A stretch of DNA of 64,000 bases from Tolypothrix tenuis PCC 7101 (lineage in GTDB: Bacteria; Cyanobacteriota; Cyanobacteriia; Cyanobacteriales; Nostocaceae), in NCBI RefSeq assembly GCF_002368295.1, contig NZ_AP018248.1, forward strand, positions 2,849,977 through 2,913,976, given 5' to 3'. Under the pieces are notes generated by a model. That model made no database searches and had not been told where the DNA came from. It was given only the letters and a program-made list of their open reading frames with translations. A program made the position numbers and the translations under genes. Of this stretch, positions 45,930-54,506 are shown piece after piece. Each line of letters opens with the position of its first letter. Position 1 is the stretch's first letter.

Positions 45930-45947
45930 TGTGCAATATCTGTGCAA
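45930..45947 (-). promoter_or_regulatory. L-box (RcaC binding site) upstream of pcyA
   Basis: Read on the minus strand: TTGCACA-GATA-TTGCACA, same half-sites and spacing as the cpcB2 L-box but a different spacer sequence, so it is not a simple duplicated segment. It ends 46 bp before the pcyA ATG, close enough that the promoter must overlap it or lie just downstream. RcaC binding and red-light activation are inferred from the identical motif. Confidence 0.88.
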
Positions 45948-46049
45948 TTTGCAGATAGGGGTATCGGGTTAAACAATTTGGGATTTTAGATTCAGCCCAT
46001 ACCTTAGATTGAGCTACTCCCATTGAGAATTATAGATTTGGCAGAAATT

Positions 46050-46358
46050 TTACTCGGTTTCCAGATTTCTTTGTTTCCAATAATTTGGTTTGCGCTTACT
46101 ATGTGCGATCGCAATTACCCAAATCACTGCTTCCAACTCTGTATAAAAAATTATATAGGGAAAACGTTGAATAGTATAACGACGGATTCCTGCAATTTTG
46201 TGTGGGGTTCCTAAATTAGGATTTTGTTGAATTTTCAGAATAACTGTTTCCACTTCAGATAGTAAATCTAGTCCCAAGCCTACTTTTTGAGCTTCATAGT
46301 AAGCTATGGCAGCATCAAGCTCTTTTCTAGCTTCGGTGTGGATAACAATAAACTTCAC
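46050..46358 (-). CDS. ParE/RelE-superfamily toxin
   Basis: 102 residues from a GTG start that overlaps the antitoxin stop (GTGA). The fold is recognisable from the N-terminal ARKELDAAIAYYEAQ helix, GIRRYTIQRFPYIIFY and the C-terminal IAIAHSKRKPNYW. Toxins of this type are ribosome-associated mRNA endonucleases (RelE) or gyrase inhibitors (ParE); the sequence does not decide between them. Second gene of the pair, the usual order. Confidence 0.85.
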   Translation of the reverse strand: MKFIVIHTEARKELDAAIAYYEAQKVGLGLDLLSEVETVILKIQQNPNLGTPHKIAGIRRYTIQRFPYIIFYTELEAVIWVIAIAHSKRKPNYWKQRNLETE

Positions 46359-46585
46359 GAATACTTTTCTCGTAATTCAGAAAACACTTGAGATGATGGT
46401 TCTCCAATAGCTGTTTTGCAATTAATATCTTGCAACCTTTGGTTTAATTCTGTATCCCAAGCGATTTCTAGATTATCATCTATCTCTTCATCTAGAGAAT
46501 GAATTAAAAAGTAGGCGATTTCAGCACGTTCTTTTGCAGAAAGTTGAGAAAGTTCGAGTTTAAGTTTTTCTGCAGTCTCACTCAT
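46355..46585 (-). CDS. Addiction-module antitoxin (TIGR02574-like)
   Basis: 76 residues, acidic, helical: LSQLSAKERAEIAYFLIHSLDEE is the conserved core of the small addiction module component family, which pairs with ParE/RelE toxins. The C-terminus likely wraps the toxin. The overlap with the toxin start indicates coupled translation. It is divergent from a second toxin-antitoxin pair 154 bp away. Confidence 0.85.
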   Translation of the reverse strand: MSETAEKLKLELSQLSAKERAEIAYFLIHSLDEEIDDNLEIAWDTELNQRLQDINCKTAIGEPSSQVFSELREKYS

Positions 46586-46739
46586 ACTTTGGAGTCTCCC
46601 TAAGAATTATAAAATCGGCTCAATTATCCGATCGTAGCTGCTTTATCGGTAAAATGCGATCGCGGTGATTCTAGAATATTTGTAAAATTAAGCAAGAGTC
46701 ATGGCTTCGTCAAAGCTTTCTTTGTGACATACGCCGCGA

Positions 46740-46997
46740 ATGGCTAAAATACAGCAGTATAAAACAATGACACGAATTCCATTACAAGAAGCTCAACTGC
46801 GGTTACCCGAACTTATTGCTAGTTTACAACCTGGTGAAGAAGTGGAAATTTTTTCTGGTAATCGCACTGTCGCCAGATTGATTGGCGAACTTCAACCACT
46901 CCGCAAGCCTCGTCAGCCTGGTAGTGCAATTGGAACCTTAACTATTCTTTCAGAAGACGAAACTCATTTGGAAGACTTTCACGAGTATATGCCATGA
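46740..46997 (+). CDS. Phd/YefM-type antitoxin of a VapC-like pair
   Basis: 85 residues. MTRIPLQEAQLRLPELIASLQPGEEVEI is the Phd/YefM N-terminal fold (stated here by its ends; core QEAQLRLPELI). The true start may be the ATG at 46767 (MTRIPLQ), which is the usual family start; the longer form from 46740 is kept because neither has a strong ribosome site. It neutralises the PIN toxin encoded next and probably autoregulates the promoter region shared with the other pair. Confidence 0.82.
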   Translation: MAKIQQYKTMTRIPLQEAQLRLPELIASLQPGEEVEIFSGNRTVARLIGELQPLRKPRQPGSAIGTLTILSEDETHLEDFHEYMP

Positions 46998-47380
46998 AGT
47001 TTTTGCTTGATACTCAGGCATTTCTGTGGTTTGTACTTAATGATCGCGCCCTTAGCCAAATTGCCTGTGATTTAATTGTCGATCCCTTCAATGACATCTT
47101 GCTCAGTCCTGCTTCCTATTGGGAAATTGCCATTAAAGTTAGTATTGGTAAGTATGAAATTCCTGGCGATTTTGCAACGTGGATAGAGCATCAAATCCAA
47201 GTTAATGAATTAGAAATTTTACCAATAAAAGTTTCTCATGTAGCTGCGCTTGTAACTCTCCCATTCCATCATAAAGATCCTTTTGATCGGCTTTTGGTTG
47301 CCCAAGCACTCACAGAAGAAATTCCCATCATTAGCGTTGATGCAATATTAGATAATTATGCAGTTACTCGTTACTGGTAA
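46994..47380 (+). CDS. VapC-like PIN-domain toxin ribonuclease
   Basis: 128 residues. PIN-domain acidic residues are visible: Asp6 in LLDTQAFLW, Glu in SYWEIAIK, Asp in HKDPFDRLLVAQA and the last acid in SVDAILDNY. It overlaps the antitoxin stop by four bases (ATGA). PIN toxins of this branch cleave RNA with divalent metal. Directly downstream lies an 84-bp tandem repeat that has not altered the reading frame. Confidence 0.88.
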   Translation: MKFLLDTQAFLWFVLNDRALSQIACDLIVDPFNDILLSPASYWEIAIKVSIGKYEIPGDFATWIEHQIQVNELEILPIKVSHVAALVTLPFHHKDPFDRLLVAQALTEEIPIISVDAILDNYAVTRYW

Positions 47381-47438
47381 GTACGATAACCTGCTGTTAG
47401 TTGTGGTGCGATCCCTATCTATGGCTGGCTACGCCTAC

Positions 47439-47690
47439 GCAAAAGCTATTTCTGATACTACAATTGCTATTTCTGATAATACAATTGCTGTTTTTTATAC
47501 TACATTTGCTACTTTTGCGATCGCAAAAGCTGTTTTCGATACTACAATTGCTATTTCTGATAATACAATTGCTGTTTTTTATACTACATTTGCTACTTTT
47601 GCGATCGCAAAAGCTGTTTTCGATACTACAATTGCTATTTCTGATAATACAATTGCCGTTTTTTATACTACAATTGCTATTTCAGGAGTC
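47439..47690. repeat. 84-bp tandem repeat, three copies
   Basis: Copies start at 47439, 47523 and 47607. The unit runs from GCAAAAGCTGTTTTCGATAC to ACATTTGCTACTTTTGCGATC and itself contains a repeated ACAATTGCT core. The first copy differs at its start and the third at its end. Because 84 is a multiple of three, overlapping frames stay open across it, giving spurious repeated peptides. It fills the space between vapC-like and the converging chlH-like gene. Confidence 0.9.
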
Positions 47691-47770
47691 GCCAAAATAG
47701 CTTTTGAGACAAAATTTACTATTTTGGCGATGCTAGGCAAAGAGCCGAGAATGTCAGTTCAAAGTTAAAT

Positions 47771-50700
47771 TTATACTGTTACACCTTCCAACTCTTCATC
47801 TGTTAATTCATACAATTGACGTAACTTATCTAACTTATCCTGATCAGTTTCCCAGAAACCCCGCCCATGTGCTTCTAACATTCTGCCCACAATATTGCGG
47901 AATGCTTCGGGATTTGCCTTGCGTAACTTCTCCGCCATCTCTGCATCTAGGGCGTAAGTATCTGCAGCTTGGTCATATACCCAATCATCAGTAAAATCCG
48001 CAGTACCGCCCCAACCAATTAACGCTGTCATCCGTTGGGAGATTTCAAACGCACCACCGGAACCTTGATTAGCCATTGCTTGCGCCCATTTGGGATTGAC
48101 TAATTTTGTGCGGTACTCCATTCGCAGTAAATCATCTAAGTTGCGGGGTGTGGTGTCTTTCGAGAAACTTTCGACAAAACTGGTTGTAATTTTCTTACCA
48201 CGCTGTTTTTCTGCCGCTTTCTTTAACCCACCAGTATTGGCGTAATATTCTTGAATATCGGTAATGCCATATTCTACCGAATCAATTTCTTGGACAATGC
48301 GATCGCTTGTTTTCAATAAAGTATTTAACACTTCCGGCCTAGCTTGTCCTTTATCTTGTCTCCCATAGCTGAAAACGTTGCGGCTTTGCCAAGTATTACC
48401 TAACTCTTCACCAGATTCCCAGTTACCATCAACAACTTGGTCATTTACCAAAGAACCAAAATCTCCTGCTGGGTTAGAAAATAATCTTGCAGAGACATTT
48501 TCTACACCTTGCGCCTTCAAAGCTAAAGCGTGTTTCCGAATAAAATTCTCTGATTCCGGTTCCTGTGCATCCGCAGCCCGTTGAAATAAATCATCTAATA
48601 ATTCGATGATATTTACAAAGCTATCGCGGAAAATACCTGAGAGATTTCCTAACACATCAATCCGGGGATGTCCTACCTCAGTTAAAGGTTTTAATTCATA
48701 ACGAACAATTCTCCCAGTTCCCTCCTTCACAGGTTCAGCACCGACTAATTCTAATAAAATCCCTAAGGATTCACCCTTAGTTTTAATCGCATCTAAACCC
48801 CATAACATTACCGCCACGGTTTCCGGATATTTGCCATGTTCTTGTAAATGCTGGGCAATAATTTTTTGAGCAATTTCCCTACCCCTTTCATAAGCCGCAG
48901 GTGAAGGCATTCTATAAGGATCTAAAGCATGAATATTTCTCCCCGTAGGTAACACACCAGGCCCATCTCTTAATAAATCGCCACCAGGTGCAGGCGGAAT
49001 ATATTCACCATTCAAACCCCTTAATAAATTCGTCAACTCATCCGTAGATTGCATTAATAAATCTCTAATTTGCCCCTCCTCCTCTCTGCGTTCTCCGCGC
49101 CTCTGCGGTTCGTCCCCAAAATAAGCCTCTAAATACGCCGCCAACTTCTCCTCATCTGGTTCCTCACCCAAAGTATGCAAACCAGAAGAAAACAACCGAC
49201 TTTCTAAAACCTGTAAATACTCATACAACTTCACCAAATAGTCATCAAAAACATGAGCACTAAACATTCTCACATTTTCATAACTAAAAGGAATCCCCAA
49301 CTTTTTCGCATCTTCCAAAGGACAATCGGCTTCTAAACCAGTGTCCACAATTTTGGTACAAATCGCTTCCTTGAGGGCATAATTCTTTTTCGGGTCTTCC
49401 CGATACTCAGAAATTAAATCTCTCAGCGCCAACAATTCCTTATACAAACCAGCACGACCATAAGGCGGGACATTATGAGAAATTAATACTCCATAACCGC
49501 GACGCTTTGCCAAAATAGACTCCGAAGGATTATTCGCCGCATATATATATAAATTGGGAATATCTCCTAACAAAATATCCGACCAAGAATAACCCGTATT
49601 ACCTAAAGGAGAACCGGGTAACCATTCCACAGTTCCATGCATTCCAAAATGTACCACAGCATCAGCTTGAAATTCATTTTGTAGCCATTTATAAAAAGCT
49701 GCATATTGAGGATGGGGAGTTAAATCTCTCTCAAACATTAACCGCATCGGGTCACCTTGTAAACCTAAAGGTGGCTGTACACCTATCCAGATATTTCCTA
49801 ACTGCACACCCCCAATTTGAAACTCATCACCATAAGTTTTAATTCCCGTCCCAGTGAGAGATTTCCATTGTTTCTCGATACGAGAAGTGCGGAGATATCC
49901 TAACCATTTTTCCAAAGTCCGAACATTAACAGTATTAACCGCAGATGCACGCCGATGCACGCCGATATTTATCTGCGTTAATCCGCGTGTATCTGCGGTT
50001 TTAATCTCTTCATCCGCTTCCTTCACCCAGCGAATTAATTCTTCCCCATCATCCGGTAAATCTCCAATTGCATAGCCTTGTTTTTTCAGTGCATCTAAAA
50101 ACTTCAACAAACTACGCGGCACATTTAATAAAGCTGCTGTTCCCACAGCACCGTAACCGGGAGGAAAGCCATATAAAATAATTGCAATTTTCCTTTCTGA
50201 TGCAGGTTTTTGACGTAAATTAATCCAGCTTTTTACTCTACCAATTAATCGCTGTACCCGTTCAGGAACTAAATAAATATCTTCACCTACCAAACCACCA
50301 AGGGGAACAGTATCAATCGCCCCATCTAATTCAGGTAAAGCGTATAACACTACACTTTGTAACCCACCAATACCTTGACGCGTCCAAGAATAAATATCTT
50401 GAATTAATAACGGTGCTGCGACAAAATAAGGTACATTTTTCGCTGTCAAAATACGTTTAGCAACTTCTACTTGTCGCCCTGCTTCCATTGAACCAGCCGG
50501 GCCACCAACTAAGGGAAAACCAATTGTAGAAACAATTGCATCAACTTTCACTGCTTCTTTGGAAAGCGAAAGAGTTTCAATATTACCTATTTGTCTTTGC
50601 TGAATTTCATAATCAGTTGTCATCCAATCTCTGACAGCCACGTGTCCTTCTACACCATTAATAAAAATTGGTAAAGGAATTAACCCAGCAGCTTCAAAAC

Positions 50701-51487
50701 GGCGAATTAGTTGGGGAATATATGCTTGTTTTGTAATAACGTGTTTTCTATAAAGTAAAATACCAACAATCGGCAAATCAGACTTGGCTGTATTTCCCAT
50801 GCCCCATGCCCCATGCCCCATGCCCCATTCCAAATACGCCTTTGGCGATTCAAAAAATCCTTGATAATCTGGGTGTAATAACCCCATATTGGGAGTTTCC
50901 ACAGGCGCGGGAATATCGCCAACTTTTAAGCCTAAATATTTTTCCGCTATTGTCCAAAATAGAGAAGCCACATTTTCCGGGCCGCCAGCATTCCAATAAC
51001 CATAGATAATTAGCCAGTTGCGTAAATCTTGCACTTTCTGCACTGGCACATATTTCAGTAATTTTGGCCCTACTTTTAAAAAGCTAATATAACCAGCGAG
51101 TTTATCTTCTTCTCTACCGTTACTAAATTTATCCAGAATAAATTTTACTGGCTTAGGCATACCTTTGGGTTTATCGCCGATAGCAAAATCGCCCAGCTTG
51201 GTTAAACTCATCAATTCCAAAGCCGACTCAAACACCAGCCGGATGGGAATTTGAGAAATGCGATCGCGCAACCACAAAACCTGGTCATAATCAAATAGCA
51301 AGCTACCAAAAAATACCTCAGCGTCTTGGAGTGCTGCTTCTACTTCCTGGCGCTTGGTGGTAATATCGCGATCGCTAAACACGCGAATGTCCAATTCCGA
51401 ACAACGAGAGTTAGCTAAAAAAGCTGCTTTTCTGTACAAGTCAGCGTTAAAGGATTCAAATCCAGCAATCAAGACGATGCGTTTCAT
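47771..51487 (-). CDS. Magnesium chelatase subunit H paralogue (ChlH/BchH/CobN family)
   Basis: 1238 residues, shorter than the main cyanobacterial ChlH (about 1330). The family is clear from KLAGYISFLKVGPKLLKYVPVQ, HFGMHGTVEWLPGSPLGNTGYSW and the C-terminal MEYRTKLVNPKWAQAMANQG, GAFEISQRMTALIGWGG. ChlH binds protoporphyrin IX and, with ChlI and ChlD, inserts magnesium for chlorophyll synthesis; CobN relatives insert cobalt. The ChlH-like motifs favour the Mg branch. Three in-frame insertions of repeat DNA lie at residues about 220-230, 495-517 and 793-802. No ChlI/ChlD is adjacent. Confidence 0.85.
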   Translation of the reverse strand: MKRIVLIAGFESFNADLYRKAAFLANSRCSELDIRVFSDRDITTKRQEVEAALQDAEVFFGSLLFDYDQVLWLRDRISQIPIRLVFESALELMSLTKLGDFAIGDKPKGMPKPVKFILDKFSNGREEDKLAGYISFLKVGPKLLKYVPVQKVQDLRNWLIIYGYWNAGGPENVASLFWTIAEKYLGLKVGDIPAPVETPNMGLLHPDYQGFFESPKAYLEWGMGHGAWGMGNTAKSDLPIVGILLYRKHVITKQAYIPQLIRRFEAAGLIPLPIFINGVEGHVAVRDWMTTDYEIQQRQIGNIETLSLSKEAVKVDAIVSTIGFPLVGGPAGSMEAGRQVEVAKRILTAKNVPYFVAAPLLIQDIYSWTRQGIGGLQSVVLYALPELDGAIDTVPLGGLVGEDIYLVPERVQRLIGRVKSWINLRQKPASERKIAIILYGFPPGYGAVGTAALLNVPRSLLKFLDALKKQGYAIGDLPDDGEELIRWVKEADEEIKTADTRGLTQINIGVHRRASAVNTVNVRTLEKWLGYLRTSRIEKQWKSLTGTGIKTYGDEFQIGGVQLGNIWIGVQPPLGLQGDPMRLMFERDLTPHPQYAAFYKWLQNEFQADAVVHFGMHGTVEWLPGSPLGNTGYSWSDILLGDIPNLYIYAANNPSESILAKRRGYGVLISHNVPPYGRAGLYKELLALRDLISEYREDPKKNYALKEAICTKIVDTGLEADCPLEDAKKLGIPFSYENVRMFSAHVFDDYLVKLYEYLQVLESRLFSSGLHTLGEEPDEEKLAAYLEAYFGDEPQRRGERREEEGQIRDLLMQSTDELTNLLRGLNGEYIPPAPGGDLLRDGPGVLPTGRNIHALDPYRMPSPAAYERGREIAQKIIAQHLQEHGKYPETVAVMLWGLDAIKTKGESLGILLELVGAEPVKEGTGRIVRYELKPLTEVGHPRIDVLGNLSGIFRDSFVNIIELLDDLFQRAADAQEPESENFIRKHALALKAQGVENVSARLFSNPAGDFGSLVNDQVVDGNWESGEELGNTWQSRNVFSYGRQDKGQARPEVLNTLLKTSDRIVQEIDSVEYGITDIQEYYANTGGLKKAAEKQRGKKITTSFVESFSKDTTPRNLDDLLRMEYRTKLVNPKWAQAMANQGSGGAFEISQRMTALIGWGGTADFTDDWVYDQAADTYALDAEMAEKLRKANPEAFRNIVGRMLEAHGRGFWETDQDKLDKLRQLYELTDEELEGVTV
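49082..49111. repeat. Dispersed repeat inside the chlH-like frame (CGCAGAGGCGCGGAG type)
   Basis: The complement of AACCGCAGAGGCGCGGAGAA and flanking AGAGAG is translated as EPQRRGERREEEG. The same sequence occurs in the intergenic element at 52854-52884. It lies in a loop where other ChlH proteins vary in length. Confidence 0.8.
49937..50000. repeat. Inverted repeat inside the chlH-like frame (AACCGCAGAT type)
   Basis: AACCGCAGAT (49937-49946) and ATCTGCGGTT (49991-50000) are perfect 10-bp inverted ends around GCACGCCGAT repeats. In the chlH-like protein this gives TADTRGLTQINIGVHRRASA, a segment with no counterpart I know in ChlH. Confidence 0.78.
50796..50829. repeat. STRR (CCCCATG)n inside the chlH-like frame
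   Basis: About four and a half heptamer copies of CCCCATG within the coding sequence, giving GMGHGAWGMGN in the protein between YLEW and the conserved PIVGILLYRKHV segment. The same heptamer is seen in gaps such as 5550-5575. Confidence 0.85.
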
Positions 51488-51587
51488 GCCCTAAGCTACA
51501 AAATATGTCTTTATCTTGATCTTAATTCGGCTTTTAGAGTAAAACCTGAGACGCAGAAATTATCGTCATGTTTTGCCTTTAACATTC

Positions 51588-52691
51588 ATGCGTCCTCAAA
51601 ATTGCTTATTTGCCCTACTGAGCTTCACAATGCTAGCGAATTCTTACCCTGTTTTCGCTACTCCTTACAATTCTGCGGGTATTTGTGTTAAAGAAAACAC
51701 CTCACTCTCAACTTTATCTTTACCTCCGTTGCCTTTTCTTAGCTTCCCTAGGTTACCTGCGAGTAGCGAGAATACTTCTGGTTTGCGTTATCAAGCCCTT
51801 GATTTAGCAGCCCAAGGTAAACTTGAGCAAGCCCTAAAAGTAGCCCAACGTATCCCCGATGAGACTGAAAGATTCGATACATTAAGTAACATAGCTGACA
51901 ACTTAGCCGCCGCAGGAAAAATCTCCGAGGCTTTGAAATTCGTCCAAAGCATTGAAAATCAAGGACAAAGACTCCAAATTATCAGTAATATATCTAACAA
52001 CTTGGCAGCCTTAGGCAAAGTTGACCAAGCCTTGAAAGTTGCTGGAACTATTGAAGATAATAACCAAAAATTTTGGGCTGTGCGGAGTATAGCAATTAAA
52101 TTAGCGGAAGTGGGACGAATTCCCCAATCCTTACTCATCGTTGCGAAACAACTGAAAACTAACGATGAAAAATGCTCAACTTTGAGTGGAGTTGCTGTCA
52201 AATTAGCGGAAGTCGGGCAAGATTCCCAAGCTGTACAATTAGCTAAAACAATAGAAGATGAATCTTGGCAAAGTTCAACTTTAAATCAGATATCTCTCCA
52301 GCTATTAGAAGGGAAAAAACTGACACAAGCTTTGCAGATAGCCAACAGCATCACTGACGAATCCCAAAAAGCTTCGACATTGCATGAAATAGTAGTCAAC
52401 TTAGCAGACTCCAGCCAATTTACCCAAGCCTTACAAATAGCCCAAACAATAAATTCTAATTCTCAAAAAGCCTCAGCATTGATCAAAATAGCTGCTAGAT
52501 ATAGAAAAAATAAACAACCATCTCAAGCCTTACCACTTATCGCACAAGCGCTAGAGTTAACTCAAAAATATGATGTAGAATATGAAAAAGCATCCTTGCT
52601 GCGTGAGATAGCCGACGAATATAGAAGACTTGGCGAAAAGGAGAAAGCTTTAGAAGTTTTATCCCAAGTTGATGCACTAGAAGGAAATTAA
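51588..52691 (+). CDS. Exported helical-repeat (TPR-like) protein
   Basis: 367 residues from ATG 51588 (MRPQNCLFALLSFTML...), with a signal peptide cleaved near residue 25 (VFA-TPY). From about residue 70 to the end there are regular 35-36-residue helical units such as ALKVAQRIPDETERFDTLSNIADNLAAAG and ALQIANSITDESQKASTLHEIV (cited in part), which look like Sel1/TPR-type repeats. No catalytic motif. Divergent from the chlH-like gene by about 100 bp. Function unknown. Confidence 0.75.
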   Translation: MRPQNCLFALLSFTMLANSYPVFATPYNSAGICVKENTSLSTLSLPPLPFLSFPRLPASSENTSGLRYQALDLAAQGKLEQALKVAQRIPDETERFDTLSNIADNLAAAGKISEALKFVQSIENQGQRLQIISNISNNLAALGKVDQALKVAGTIEDNNQKFWAVRSIAIKLAEVGRIPQSLLIVAKQLKTNDEKCSTLSGVAVKLAEVGQDSQAVQLAKTIEDESWQSSTLNQISLQLLEGKKLTQALQIANSITDESQKASTLHEIVVNLADSSQFTQALQIAQTINSNSQKASALIKIAARYRKNKQPSQALPLIAQALELTQKYDVEYEKASLLREIADEYRRLGEKEKALEVLSQVDALEGN

Positions 52692-52816
52692 TTAATTCGT
52701 AATACCCTTCCAGAAGCCTCTGCCCTTCTGCTGACGGAGACGTTGCTCGAATGGGAACGACTTCATGAAACCCGTCTACGTCATTCGTAATTCTTAATTA
52801 ACTCAAACAAACTTTT

Positions 52817-52885
52817 CTCTCTGTGTCCTCTGCAGTTAAATCAATTATTTTTAAACCGCAGAGGCGCGGAGAATGCAGAGAAAAA
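52817..52885. repeat. Palindromic intergenic repeat (CCGCAGAGGCGCGGAG type)
   Basis: CTCTGTGTCCTCTGCAGTTAAA pairs imperfectly with TTTAAACCGCAGAGGCGCGGAG...CAGAGA over about 25 bp (arms quoted only in part). It is the intergenic counterpart of the 30-bp insertion in the chlH-like frame at 49082. It lies between convergent genes; the preceding 52710-52790 stretch has CTGACGGAGACG-type repeats. Confidence 0.65.
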
Positions 52886-52895
52886 ACAGATTTTA

Positions 52896-54506
52896 TCAAT
52901 AATTCCGCTTCAGCAATCCGCTTAAGATATTAAACTTCTTGTCCAGTTCGCCAATAATATCCATAATCTCAATTAAGTTTCGCGGTGGTTGAGAAATCAG
53001 CGAATCCACATCAATCAAGTTGGAGAAATTTACCCGAATTTCACCCGGACGTTCTGTTATGCCATCCTGTTGATAAAATTTTATCCCTGCCAACTGCATA
53101 ATCTTGATCAGTTCTTGAGCAATAATGCCATAGCCAATGGTAGTGGGATGAATCCCATCCAAAGAAAACAAACCGCCTTGGGTACGACCTTTTGGCCCAG
53201 CCAAAAAAAAGCGAGAATCTGGTACAGGGTTTAAAGCTTGTAACTCAGCAGGTAAAGGATAAGCACCACCCATTTCATCCCACCATACTGGTTTAGCTGC
53301 GGGGTCTTCTAAAAAACGCCGGGATGCTAACCTATCTAATAATCCCGCCGCTTCAAATAAATACCAATCCCTACCTTCCATGCGAGCTTGACGCACAACA
53401 TCTGTTATATAGTCGTTATATTGGTCAATGGCGCTATCAATTGCCCTGGCTTCTGCTTCGGTGAGGTTTGGGTGTTTATTCGGGTCAAAATCTTCATCTT
53501 TAATCCAGGGTAAGGTGTAGTAAGGAAAATAGCGAGAACCTTTTCTTACCTTGTCAGCTACCCCACGAGCAAAAGGCACAATCGTAATATGGGGTACTGT
53601 ACCAAAAATTACATGACGAGCGCGGATTTTCTTCACTTCAGCCACTAACTGATCAAGTTCTGCTTGAAAGTGAATCGGTCGCCAAACAGTATATTGGTCA
53701 TTAATCTCCATATCCTCATAGCCAGTATCACTCCATGCCACTTTAAATGTGAGAATACTGCCTAAAGCGTTATTTGCCCCAATCAAAACAATTAGTGTTT
53801 CAATACCTTCCGTTTCTGGCGTACCTTCATCACCCAAGGCTGCGGCTGCTTGTACTGGTGAAAGTGCGACACCATTCTTATCCCGTGCTGAGTTGAGAGT
53901 GCGAATCGCCGCCCGTTCGTTGTGATTCTCCACAATCAACCGCAAAAAATCATCCTTGGGAGGGTTTTGTTTAATCACGTTGATACAGATATCTGCATTC
54001 CGCGAAATCGTATTACGTAAATCCCAGCCATAAACCGCTAAGTTATGGTTAATACCTTGTTGAATCGGGAACAGCGAACCTGTGCCACGCTCCCAATAAT
54101 TTTCGTTAATATCTAACTTTTTACGTAAAAATAGAGCAGCCCCCACAAATTCTAAAGGATTAATATTAGAACCAAATTGTTTCTCTAAGCCATTGGCTAG
54201 GCGTTCCACGTTCAAAGGTAACCCATCTTCTGGCCCCCCGTAAGTCGGGAAACGCATTTCCCCCCAACCCAATTCTTTAGCAATAATTACTGGATATGAT
54301 AGCTGGGTGTTAAATATTGCTCCACTCTGAAAACCCTGCGTAATTGAGTCACCCAATGTTACTAACCGATTTTTGGGAGTCCCAACTTTTGTAACTGTAA
54401 CAGGAATACCCAATGTTGGGTCTGTTACAGGCTTTCGTGGTTGCAACCGAACAACCACATCAGGCGGGGTTTTTGGGTCTAACATCGGACTTGGTATATT
54501 TGTCAT
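52896..54506 (-). CDS. SGNH/GDSL-family hydrolase
   Basis: 536 residues. Block I GDSITQGF puts the catalytic serine at residue 54; block III appears as LIGANNALG, and the Asp-x-x-His block as LDGIHPTTIGYG near residue 456, so the hydrolase core is complete. Long inserts (about 90-215 and 290-420) make it larger than typical GDSL esterases. No signal peptide is seen. Substrates of SGNH hydrolases include lipid and carbohydrate esters; no specific one is suggested by the neighbours. Confidence 0.85.
   Translation of the reverse strand: MTNIPSPMLDPKTPPDVVVRLQPRKPVTDPTLGIPVTVTKVGTPKNRLVTLGDSITQGFQSGAIFNTQLSYPVIIAKELGWGEMRFPTYGGPEDGLPLNVERLANGLEKQFGSNINPLEFVGAALFLRKKLDINENYWERGTGSLFPIQQGINHNLAVYGWDLRNTISRNADICINVIKQNPPKDDFLRLIVENHNERAAIRTLNSARDKNGVALSPVQAAAALGDEGTPETEGIETLIVLIGANNALGSILTFKVAWSDTGYEDMEINDQYTVWRPIHFQAELDQLVAEVKKIRARHVIFGTVPHITIVPFARGVADKVRKGSRYFPYYTLPWIKDEDFDPNKHPNLTEAEARAIDSAIDQYNDYITDVVRQARMEGRDWYLFEAAGLLDRLASRRFLEDPAAKPVWWDEMGGAYPLPAELQALNPVPDSRFFLAGPKGRTQGGLFSLDGIHPTTIGYGIIAQELIKIMQLAGIKFYQQDGITERPGEIRVNFSNLIDVDSLISQPPRNLIEIMDIIGELDKKFNILSGLLKRNY

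Noticed and set aside
47358..47768. Plus-strand frames with 28-residue peptide repeats
   Set aside because: Produced by the 84-bp DNA repeat, whose length is a multiple of three; the start lies inside the vapC-like gene and no ribosome site is present.
47771..51487. Assigning the large chelatase subunit as CobN
   Set aside because: The KLAGYISFLKVGPKLLK and C-terminal segments match ChlH better, although the family is shared.
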